Notes under the pieces: model-generated
Seen by the model: the letters and a program-made list of their open reading frames with translations, nothing else
What the model was told of the DNA's origin: nothing
Databases searched by the model: none
DNA from: Phaeocystidibacter sp965659725
Lineage (GTDB): Bacteria > Bacteroidota > Bacteroidia > Flavobacteriales > Schleiferiaceae
DNA: 64,000 bases
Assembly (NCBI GenBank): GCA_965659725.1
Contig: CBFHXG010000001.1
Coordinates: 1 to 64,000, forward strand
Reading direction: 5' to 3'
Program-made: the position numbers and the translations under genes
Shown here: positions 43,461-51,269 of the stretch, piece after piece
How positions within the stretch are numbered: position 1 is the first letter of the stretch
Layout of the letters: every line of letters starts with the position of its first letter

Positions 43461-43483
43461 AAACCCCTCATATTGAGGGGTTT
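43461..43483 (-). terminator. htrA terminator
   Basis: A 10-bp perfect stem (43461-43470 with 43474-43483), 3-nt loop; on the minus strand a T-rich run follows. It lies between htrA and the gap promoter. Confidence 0.85.
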
Positions 43484-43525
43484 ACCTGTTGATTTAAGTG
43501 TGTATTTAGTACACTAACTAGTGTC

Positions 43526-44965
43526 TTACATCTCGAAGGCAAAGAAGTCGGGTTTACCGTTAGGATAATAACCTTGAACGAGTACGCCATCGCCTGGGCT
43601 TGAGGAAGCTACGATCTTTTCGATCTCCTCCGGAGTATCGACGCGCTTGTTGTTTACCTTGGTGATGATAAAGCCTCTAGGAATGCCCGCCTTTTGCAAA
43701 GCTCCATTTCCTGGGTCAGTTACCACCACGCCATTTCGAAGTCTTAATTGACGTTTCTGGGCATCTGACAAGGCTTCAAACGTACCACCTAATTGAACGG
43801 CACCTTCTCTTTCGGCCGCAATCAATTCTGTATTACCACGCGAATTGGTGAGAGTTAGGTCGAATTGTTGAGGAGTTCCATCGCGTTGAACGCTGAGTGA
43901 AACCACATCACCCGGTCGCTTACTACCAATGATCTCGAGAAGTTCCGATGTCTTGACTACTTGTCGGGAGTCGACCATTGTGATCACATCACCTCTCTCA
44001 AGCCCAGCTTCAGCAGCTGCACTTCCCTCTGCGATATCGGCAATGTATACGCCATTGGATATATCGAGTTCGAGCTCTTCCGATAGTTCAGGCGTTACAT
44101 TGGTGATATTAACACCCAAGTACGCGCGCTGAACGATTCCATATTCGATGATGTCATCGACCACCTTCCGAACCAGATTGCTTGGTACTGCGAAAGAGTA
44201 TCCCTCAAAGGAACCTGTATGTGTACTGATGGCGGTGTTGATACCCACGAGATCGCCATTTAGGTTCACCAATGCGCCACCACTGTTGCCAGGATTCACC
44301 GCCGCATCGGTCTGTATGAACGATTCGATCGCGCTGCGCTCATCAATGATGTTGATACTGCGTCCCTTTGCACTCACGATACCTGCCGTTACGGTTGAAG
44401 TCAAGTTGAATGGATTTCCCACAGCGAGGACCCATTGCCCGAGTTTTAGTTCATCCGAATTGGAGAAGGGCAGTGGCGTCAACCCCTCGGCATCGATTTT
44501 CAAAACGGCGATATCCGTGGTAGGGTCGCTACCGATCACTTCGGCTTCATACTGACGATTGTCTTCCAAGCGCACTTGTACCTGCTGGGCGTTTTTGATC
44601 ACGTGATTGTTCGTAACGATATACCCATCTTCCGAGATGATCACTCCTGACCCCGAGCCCTGAACGATACGGGGTGTCATACTACCACGACCAAAGCCAA
44701 AGCCTCTGAACGGACTCATGTAATAACCTGATTCTACGGCTGTCTTTACGTGAACAACCGAGTTTACGGAGCTCTCGGCTGCTACAGAAAAATTATCCCA
44801 TTGAATGGGCGTACCATTGGCTGTTTGGAGTGTAGACGGGGAGATGGTGGACTGTTCGATAACGACCTGCCGCGGTTCATCGAACCATTGTGAATAACCA
44901 ATTACAGCAGCTGCCCCGCCTGCTACTGCAATTCCTAAAGTGGTCAATATTTGTTTCATCTTCAT
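43526..44965 (-). CDS. HtrA/Do-family serine protease (DegP-like)
   Basis: This 479-residue periplasmic protease-chaperone has a hydrophobic N-terminal segment (residues 8-24), uncleaved or a signal. The catalytic triad is His121 (NNHVI), Asp151 (TTDIAV) and Ser228 (NPGNSGG). Two PDZ domains follow (about 280-370 and 390-479). It degrades or refolds damaged envelope proteins. The family symbol could be degP or degQ; the choice cannot be made. The start has two close Mets (1 and 3). It is followed by its own terminator. Confidence 0.94.
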   Translation of the reverse strand: MKMKQILTTLGIAVAGGAAAVIGYSQWFDEPRQVVIEQSTISPSTLQTANGTPIQWDNFSVAAESSVNSVVHVKTAVESGYYMSPFRGFGFGRGSMTPRIVQGSGSGVIISEDGYIVTNNHVIKNAQQVQVRLEDNRQYEAEVIGSDPTTDIAVLKIDAEGLTPLPFSNSDELKLGQWVLAVGNPFNLTSTVTAGIVSAKGRSINIIDERSAIESFIQTDAAVNPGNSGGALVNLNGDLVGINTAISTHTGSFEGYSFAVPSNLVRKVVDDIIEYGIVQRAYLGVNITNVTPELSEELELDISNGVYIADIAEGSAAAEAGLERGDVITMVDSRQVVKTSELLEIIGSKRPGDVVSLSVQRDGTPQQFDLTLTNSRGNTELIAAEREGAVQLGGTFEALSDAQKRQLRLRNGVVVTDPGNGALQKAGIPRGFIITKVNNKRVDTPEEIEKIVASSSPGDGVLVQGYYPNGKPDFFAFEM

Positions 44966-45084
44966 TTTTACGTTTGTTGATGATATAAATTTCTCAAATG
45001 CTCATCGTATTAACAAGCTGAAACCTTCATGGATTGTGGATTAACATCAATTTAACCATGAAATGGCAAGTACGATCCTTTCCC

Positions 45085-45092
45085 TAACTTCG
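45085..45092 (+). promoter_or_regulatory. candidate -7 box for dapF
   Basis: TAACTTCG (7 of 8 to TAnnTTTG) ends five bases before the dapF ATG, implying a near-leaderless transcript. No good -33 box was found. Confidence 0.35.
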
Positions 45093-45097
45093 CAGAG

Positions 45098-45874
45098 ATG
45101 AAATTTACGTTTGAAAAGTATCAAGGTACGGGAAATGACTTCGTGATGGTTGATAATCGCGAAGGACATATACCTGCACTTAGCCAAGAGCATATCGCTC
45201 ACATTTGTCATCGCCGATTCGGAATTGGTGCCGATGGCTTCATTTTGATTGAGAAGGATGATTCGTCTGATTTTAAAATGGTCTATTTCAATAGCGACGG
45301 ACGCGAAAGTACAATGTGCGGAAATGGAGGGAGATGTTCGGTCATGTTTGCACATCGTCTAGGAATGATAGGCACTGAGAATATTCGATTCCTCGCCATC
45401 GATGGAGTTCACACCGCCAGCATTGAAGGTGAAACCGTTCACTTAGGTATGAGCAATGTGGAGCATATCGAAAGGAAGGGTGGAGATCTGTTCATGGATA
45501 CCGGATCACCTCATCACATACGTGTTGTCAGTAATGTGGACATCTTTCCTGTTGATTCTGAGGGTCGTAAGATCAGGAATGAAGTGTATGGAGATGCGGG
45601 AAGTAACGTGAATTTCATAGCATGGGAAGCGGATGGGCTTCATGTAAGGACATACGAGCGAGGTGTGGAAGCGGAAACATACAGCTGCGGTACGGGTGTA
45701 ACGGCATCGGCCTTGGCTGCTCATCATCTTAAGATCACGGATCAAAATTCAGTTGCCATCCATACTCCAGGAGGAGATTTATCTGTAAGTTTTAACTTCA
45801 AAAATGGTAGGTATCAAGACATTGTACTTTCAGGACCTGCCACGAAGGTATACGACGGAGTATGGAGCGACTAG
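45098..45874 (+). CDS. dapF: diaminopimelate epimerase
   Basis: This 258-residue enzyme interconverts LL- and meso-diaminopimelate for lysine and peptidoglycan synthesis. The two catalytic Cys residues are Cys74 (MCGNGGRC) and Cys197 (YSCGTGVTA); the opening YQGTGNDFVMVDN is also diagnostic. It heads the run dapF-GNAT-cytochrome-mltG-DUF2279. Its end overlaps the GNAT gene by 13 bp. Meso-DAP and MltG, both for the cell wall, in one operon make functional sense. Confidence 0.97.
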   Translation: MKFTFEKYQGTGNDFVMVDNREGHIPALSQEHIAHICHRRFGIGADGFILIEKDDSSDFKMVYFNSDGRESTMCGNGGRCSVMFAHRLGMIGTENIRFLAIDGVHTASIEGETVHLGMSNVEHIERKGGDLFMDTGSPHHIRVVSNVDIFPVDSEGRKIRNEVYGDAGSNVNFIAWEADGLHVRTYERGVEAETYSCGTGVTASALAAHHLKITDQNSVAIHTPGGDLSVSFNFKNGRYQDIVLSGPATKVYDGVWSD

Positions 45875-46392
45875 AGGAGTTTAAGAATCGAACCGAGCGA
45901 CTGATATTCAGGGCCTTAGAACCTGAGGACGTCGACTGGCTGATGGAGTTGGAGAATGATCCAAGCCATTGGTTGGTAGGAGAGAGGCAGCTTCCCTTAT
46001 CCCGAAATACATTTCTCAGATACATTGAAAATGCCTCGGAAGCTCTCGAAGATGCCGGTCAGTTTAGATGGGTGATCGCAGCTGATTCTAATCCTGTTGG
46101 ACTGATCGATCTGTACAATTACTCCGCTGTTCATCAACGAGCCTCAGTTGGTATATTGGTCCTTAGGAATCACCGCAACAAGGGATATGCGAAGGAATCG
46201 CTCAGATGGCTTATACGGTATTCAAAAGACATCCTTCAGTTACATCAATTGTTCGCTGAGATCGTGGCAACCAATGAACAGAGTATTCATCTGTTCGATT
46301 CAGTGGGGTTCGAGAGAACCGGAACCTTGAAGGATTGGCTCCGTCGGCGTGAGGGATTTGAAGATGTCGTTCAAACCCAATTGCTCCTATGA
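45862..46392 (+). CDS. GNAT-family N-acetyltransferase (RimJ/RimL-like)
   Basis: This 176-residue protein has the RimJ/RimL opening RTERLIFRALEPEDVDWLMELEND and the acetyl-CoA loop LRNHRNKGYAKESLRWL, the Q/RxxGxA/G-type signature. It moves acetyl from CoA to a protein N-terminus, amino sugar or small amine; the substrate is unknown. It overlaps dapF by 13 bp and the cytochrome gene by ATGA. Cytoplasmic, no signal peptide. Confidence 0.85.
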   Translation: MERLEEFKNRTERLIFRALEPEDVDWLMELENDPSHWLVGERQLPLSRNTFLRYIENASEALEDAGQFRWVIAADSNPVGLIDLYNYSAVHQRASVGILVLRNHRNKGYAKESLRWLIRYSKDILQLHQLFAEIVATNEQSIHLFDSVGFERTGTLKDWLRRREGFEDVVQTQLLL

Positions 46393-48365
46393 AGAAGCAT
46401 TTCAGCATTCTTCTGGCCGTCATTATTGGAGTAATGATTATTGGTCAATGTGGTGATCCAGACAAGAGCTCAACTACCACTGCGGCTGCATCTGAACCCT
46501 TATGGCGAAATCACCATGATACGGTCGGTTATGTAGGTATCGAGACCTGTGCAAGTTGTCATGCCGATATCAAGCATACCTTTCAACATACAGGCATGGG
46601 AATGTCCTTTGATGAGGCCACAATGGAGAAGGCATTCTTCGATTGGGATGGCTCTGAGGTGATCGAGGACCCGCATTCTGGTTTGTCGTATCAACCCTAC
46701 TTTAGGGATAGTGTCTTGATGGTCAGGGAATTCAGGATAGAGAATGGCGACACCATCCACAAACGCATTCAAAAGATCGATTACATCATCGGATCGGGTC
46801 AGCATACCAATAGCCACATTTGGAATGTGAATGGATTCCTTTACCAGGCTCCATTTACATATTACACACAAGAGGGCAGGTCCGATCTGCCTCCAGGTTA
46901 TGAGGATGGAAATAATTCGAGATTCTCAAGAAAGATCGGACTCGAATGTATGAGTTGCCATAATGCGATGCCAACCAACTTCGAAATGGGGTCTGAGAAT
47001 CGTTTCAACATCGTACCTCTTGGCATCGATTGTGAACGTTGTCACGGACCCGGAGAGCTTCACGTAGCCGAGAAAATGGCGGGTATTATAGTAGACACGT
47101 CTAAAGGTCCTGATTACAGCATAGTCAACCCGAAACGTCTTTCAGCCGACCTGCAAATGGAGCTTTGCCAGCGTTGCCACCTGCAAGGCAATGCCGTCTT
47201 AGCTGAAGGCAAATCGTTCTTTGACTTCAAACCAGGTATGCGTTTAAGTGATGTTATGGACGTCTATTTGCCGCGATATGACAATAGCGAACAATCGTTC
47301 ATCATGGCCAGTCATGCCGACCGTTTGAAGTTGTCGGATTGTTACAACTTAGGCGAGGGATCCTTCAATTGCATTTCGTGCCACAACCCTCACGTGAGTA
47401 TCCGAGAAACGAATACGCTGCAATTCAACACGTCTTGTAATAAGTGCCATGGTGGTGAGGATCAGACGTTCTGTACGGAGGATGTAACGATACGACAACA
47501 AAATGATGACAACTGTGTACAATGTCATATGCCGGTTTCAGATGCAAAGGACATTCCGCACGTAACGGTTCATGATCACTGGATACGAGTGCCTGAAGAG
47601 AAAGTGGAAAGGTCTGTGAACGATGTAGACAGACAGCTCAGGGCGCTTGTAGCCATCAACAATCCAAATCCTACGACTAGAAGTAAGGCTAGAGCGTTCC
47701 TTCAACAGTATGAGCAGTTTGGTGGTAATGTGGAACTCCTCGATTCGGCCTGGGCATACATACGGGAAATGCCAGAAAGTGAGTCGTACGGAGAGAGAGT
47801 ACATCTTTTCCACCTCCGTCAAACTCCTGGTTTACTTGTGCGATTTGTTGAGCAATATGGCATCGATCGCTTGCTGGGTAGTTTGAATGAGCAAGGGTAT
47901 GACAATAGGGATGCGTGGACGGCTTATAGAGTTGGTGAAGCATTTAGTGAGATGGGGAACAGTGAACTTGCCTCGACCTATTATGCTCAGGCACGTCAGC
48001 TCGCTCCTGCGGTGTTGGAGTTTCAGAATAAATACGCAGCGACGGCGTTGAAAATGGGCGATATTCGAACGGCTGAAATGGTCTTCGAGACGTTGAAGGA
48101 AATGAATCCATATTACCCAGAAGCTCAAGGTAACTATGGTTATGTTCAACTTCTGTATGGAGATACAGCTGCCGCGATTGCACACTTCAAGGCGGCATTG
48201 AACCTGGATCCAGACTATACTCCAGCTCGGTTGAACTTGATTTCTAGCTACATGGCAACACAACGATTTGCTGATGCAAAATTGTTACTTGAACCATTGA
48301 TCCGTGAATATCCTGACAATCCTCAATATCGGGCGGCTTGGAGGCAGCTTGAAAAAATAGATTGA
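46389..48365 (+). CDS. heptaheme c-type cytochrome with C-terminal TPR domain, lipoprotein
   Basis: This 658-residue protein has a lipoprotein-type signal ending IIGQC (Cys21). Seven CxxCH heme motifs lie at 54-58, 187-191, 215-219, 260-264, 328-332, 350-354 and 376-380, so it should carry seven covalent hemes and sit outside the inner membrane. Residues about 500-655 form TPR-like helix pairs (YYAQARQLAP, HFKAALNLDPDYTPARLNLI). Multiheme cytochrome-TPR proteins of this type occur in Bacteroidota and Planctomycetota; the electron partner is unknown. No oxidoreductase adjoins it. It starts by ATGA overlap and lies 29 bp before mltG. Confidence 0.88.
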   Translation: MKKHFSILLAVIIGVMIIGQCGDPDKSSTTTAAASEPLWRNHHDTVGYVGIETCASCHADIKHTFQHTGMGMSFDEATMEKAFFDWDGSEVIEDPHSGLSYQPYFRDSVLMVREFRIENGDTIHKRIQKIDYIIGSGQHTNSHIWNVNGFLYQAPFTYYTQEGRSDLPPGYEDGNNSRFSRKIGLECMSCHNAMPTNFEMGSENRFNIVPLGIDCERCHGPGELHVAEKMAGIIVDTSKGPDYSIVNPKRLSADLQMELCQRCHLQGNAVLAEGKSFFDFKPGMRLSDVMDVYLPRYDNSEQSFIMASHADRLKLSDCYNLGEGSFNCISCHNPHVSIRETNTLQFNTSCNKCHGGEDQTFCTEDVTIRQQNDDNCVQCHMPVSDAKDIPHVTVHDHWIRVPEEKVERSVNDVDRQLRALVAINNPNPTTRSKARAFLQQYEQFGGNVELLDSAWAYIREMPESESYGERVHLFHLRQTPGLLVRFVEQYGIDRLLGSLNEQGYDNRDAWTAYRVGEAFSEMGNSELASTYYAQARQLAPAVLEFQNKYAATALKMGDIRTAEMVFETLKEMNPYYPEAQGNYGYVQLLYGDTAAAIAHFKAALNLDPDYTPARLNLISSYMATQRFADAKLLLEPLIREYPDNPQYRAAWRQLEKID

Positions 48366-48394
48366 GTTAATTTACCGACTGATTTAATGCTGGA

Positions 48395-49414
48395 ATGAGA
48401 AAAAGGATACTTCTATTTTTGGCCATCTTCCTCTTGCTCGGTGGGTCAGCCATAGCTTATTTTGGATATGTGATGGTGTTTGCTCCAAACTTCAAGGGTG
48501 AACCCGTAGAGTTCTTCGTTTATGAAAACACGGAGGTTTCAGACATCGTTGAAGTTCTAGATAGTAGTCTGATCGACATTCAAACCTTCAAGGAGTGGGC
48601 AAGTGAGCAAGAGTTGAACACACATCTCAAGCCAGGTCGCTATGTGTTCGAAGAAGGCATGTCCAACCGAGTTATGATCAACCGCCTAAAAGGTGGCCTG
48701 CAGTCGCCCGCTCGCCTTCAATTCCACAATGTGCGTGACTTCTATGAACTAGCTGGAGAGCTCGCCAATGATCTAGCGCCTGATTCCGCTCAATTCCTCG
48801 CTGCATTGCAGTATGACTCGATCTGGGAGGCTCATGAAATCTCGGATAAAGCAGTACGCTGGGGCTACATCGTACCGAACACCTACGAAGTGTACTGGAC
48901 TAGTTCGGCGAGAGAAGTGGTAGGCAGGCTGATAGAAGAGCATGGAAAGTTCTGGAACTCAAGCAGACTTGAGAAGGCCGAAGCGCTTTCGCTAACTCCA
49001 ACTGAAGTGGCTTCGCTTGCTTCTATCGTTCAAGGCGAAACCTACATGTCTGATGAAATGCCATCCGTCGCAGGACTTTATTTGAACCGATTAGATAAGG
49101 GCATGAAGCTGGAATGTGACGCCACCTGCAAGTTTGCTTGGGAGCAGGAACATCCAGAGGATAGACCTGTAAGACGAGTTCTTTATAAGATGTTAGACCT
49201 TGATTCTCCTTACAACACGTATATGTATGAAGGATTGCCACCTGGTCCGATCAGCATACCCGAGGTAGAGGCAATCGAGGCTGTTCTAAACGCAGATGAC
49301 AACGAATACCTATTCATGATGGCAGACCCAGAACGAGTAGGCTATCATTTGTTTGCGAAGACCTATCGCCAGCACCAAAGAAATGTAGCGCTCTACCGCG
49401 CTTCTCGACAATGA
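48395..49414 (+). CDS. mltG: endolytic murein transglycosylase MltG
   Basis: This 339-residue inner-membrane protein has one N-terminal helix (5-27), a LysM-like part and the YceG domain. The catalytic Glu215 lies in ASIVQGET, matching Glu218 of E. coli MltG (ASIIEKET); the first Glu of the E. coli motif is Gln here, but the catalytic one is kept. VAGLYLNRL (225-233) and YNTYMYEGLPPGPISIP (273-289) are further family motifs. It cuts nascent glycan strands and so sets their length. It overlaps the next gene by ATGA. Confidence 0.95.
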   Translation: MRKRILLFLAIFLLLGGSAIAYFGYVMVFAPNFKGEPVEFFVYENTEVSDIVEVLDSSLIDIQTFKEWASEQELNTHLKPGRYVFEEGMSNRVMINRLKGGLQSPARLQFHNVRDFYELAGELANDLAPDSAQFLAALQYDSIWEAHEISDKAVRWGYIVPNTYEVYWTSSAREVVGRLIEEHGKFWNSSRLEKAEALSLTPTEVASLASIVQGETYMSDEMPSVAGLYLNRLDKGMKLECDATCKFAWEQEHPEDRPVRRVLYKMLDLDSPYNTYMYEGLPPGPISIPEVEAIEAVLNADDNEYLFMMADPERVGYHLFAKTYRQHQRNVALYRASRQ

Positions 49415-50337
49415 TCAAAAGGTTCACCATAGCGTGCATCCTGTTGTGTTCATTCACAATGAACCATGCATATGGTCAATCTTCATTCTGGGAACCTGCA
49501 GATACGCTGAATAAGCCTAGACTATACACAGTAGGTATCGGTGCCGGAGCTTTGTCCGTTGGGTCTCTGACAGCCCTTTATAGCACTTGGTATGCCGACT
49601 ATCCGCAATCGGGCTTTCATTTCATCAATGACAATAGCAATTGGTATGGCATGGACAAGGCAGGACACATGCTTACTACTTACTCTATTGCCTATAATGG
49701 ATACAGTGTATTGAGATGGAGTGGAGTGAATGAGTTGAATTCAACTCTGTATGCGGGTCTGTCGGGGTGGACCTATCTAGCGGCTGTTGAGGTCATGGAT
49801 GGATTTTCCGATGAATGGGGCTTTTCAACAGGTGATCTCCTTTTCAATACACTGGGTTCTGGCTTGTTCATTGGCCAGCAATTGGGATGGGGCGAGCAAC
49901 GAATAGTGCTGAAATACTCTTATCACAGCACCATCTATCCTCAATACAGACCGGAGTTACTCGGTTCGGGCTGGACCGAAGAATGGTTGAAGGACTACAA
50001 TGGACAAACGTACTGGGTGTCCGTGAATCCACGCAGCTTTAGCGATGGTGACGGATGGTGGCCTGAGTGGTTGAATGTAGCTGGAGGTTATGGCGCGACG
50101 GGAATGACCGGTGCAGCGAGTAATCCTATGTTCAACAATGCCGGTGAACCTATTCCGTCGTTTGAAAGGGGACAGCAATATTATTTGAGTCTCGATGTAG
50201 ATCTCACTAAGATCCCTGTCAAAAGCCCTTTCTGGAAGGGTGTCTTCCGTGTGTTGAATGTCATTAAAATCCCAGCTCCAACTTTGGAGTACAGATCAAT
50301 AGATGGGAATTTCTATTTCCACCCGATGTATTTCTAA
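49411..50337 (+). CDS. DUF2279 (YfiM-like) secreted protein
   Basis: This 308-residue protein has a signal peptide ending near AYGQ. Residues about 75-155 contain DKAGHMLTTYSIAYNGYSVLRW and EVMDGFSDEWGFSTGD, the conserved core of DUF2279/YfiM, an outer-membrane or envelope family of unknown function. The C-terminus has aromatic beta strands that end in Phe, suggesting outer-membrane insertion. It is the last gene of the dapF run and converges with the T9SS gene 16 bp away; no terminator is visible. Confidence 0.78.
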   Translation: MIKRFTIACILLCSFTMNHAYGQSSFWEPADTLNKPRLYTVGIGAGALSVGSLTALYSTWYADYPQSGFHFINDNSNWYGMDKAGHMLTTYSIAYNGYSVLRWSGVNELNSTLYAGLSGWTYLAAVEVMDGFSDEWGFSTGDLLFNTLGSGLFIGQQLGWGEQRIVLKYSYHSTIYPQYRPELLGSGWTEEWLKDYNGQTYWVSVNPRSFSDGDGWWPEWLNVAGGYGATGMTGAASNPMFNNAGEPIPSFERGQQYYLSLDVDLTKIPVKSPFWKGVFRVLNVIKIPAPTLEYRSIDGNFYFHPMYF

Positions 50338-50353
50338 GAGAAGGGGAGTAGAA

Positions 50354-51154
50354 CTATTGTATCGCTACTTGATGATTGGCAGTTAAGCCAGAAGCGGATG
50401 TCATACGGAGGATGTACATTCCAGACTGAATATCGGATACTTCCAACGCTTGATCTCCAGCCGAGAATTCCATAGATCGAACCACGGTTCCATTAACACT
50501 GATCAACTCTACGGTAGTCTCCTCAGACAGTTCAGGAAGACGAATGAGGTCGTTTGCAGGGTTAGGGAAAGGGCTCCAAGCGTTCCAAGCATTCTCTTCA
50601 ACAGAGATGTTGTAAACCGCATTGATGGTGAAGTAAGGGAAAATAAGGTCTGGATCTACAGGTTGATCTACCATTCCGCTGAGATCCGTATGATTGATCT
50701 CGATCGGTCCTCCGCCACCTGGTCGCCAAGGGAAGGTGCCATTTTCATAAACGGTCACGTCGACTTGAGATAGATCGAAACGAAGGGTATAGGATTCATT
50801 TATGTGGAATACTACCTCACTTAAAGAGAACTGGTGCTTTTGTGGGGCTACTTCTTCTGGGTATCCAGACCAGATCAATACATTGTGATGGTAGATAGAG
50901 AGATACGCGCTTCCGTTAGGGCCTGTCGCTGCTGAATTGTCCCAATTGATGGATTCGATGATGCTTGTTTCACCGTCCCAAGTAAAGTTCATTTCAAATT
51001 CGCCATTGATCTGACAATCTACAGGAGTGGAATTGGCAGGAAACAAGGCAATAGATGAAATTCCATCCGCTTGAGCGAATAGAGAAAAGCTGGAAATAGT
51101 TAGGGCTATTCCCAAAGCTAAGTTCCTCAATTTGAAGACGTGCGACTTCTTCAT
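50354..51154 (-). CDS. secreted protein with T9SS type A sorting domain
   Basis: This 266-residue protein has a signal peptide of about 27 residues (cleaved near LFAQ). The middle is a beta-rich domain with Asn/Ser-rich strands and no known enzyme motif. The last 70 residues (from about 195) are a type A T9SS sorting domain: FPNPANDLIRLP, then VNGTVVRS, SGMYILRM and a short tail. It should be exported by the type IX system and attached to or released from the surface. It probably binds a carbohydrate or protein; this is unknown. Confidence 0.82.
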   Translation of the reverse strand: MKKSHVFKLRNLALGIALTISSFSLFAQADGISSIALFPANSTPVDCQINGEFEMNFTWDGETSIIESINWDNSAATGPNGSAYLSIYHHNVLIWSGYPEEVAPQKHQFSLSEVVFHINESYTLRFDLSQVDVTVYENGTFPWRPGGGGPIEINHTDLSGMVDQPVDPDLIFPYFTINAVYNISVEENAWNAWSPFPNPANDLIRLPELSEETTVELISVNGTVVRSMEFSAGDQALEVSDIQSGMYILRMTSASGLTANHQVAIQ

Positions 51155-51269
51155 AGCAGAGTCCGATAGGTTTTGGATATTGAAAAGTTACAAATAAAAT
51201 CTTTTCCAATCCAAGTTTATGAAGAAGTCGCGCCTAAACTACCCGTTAATAACAGGCTGTAATTCAGTC

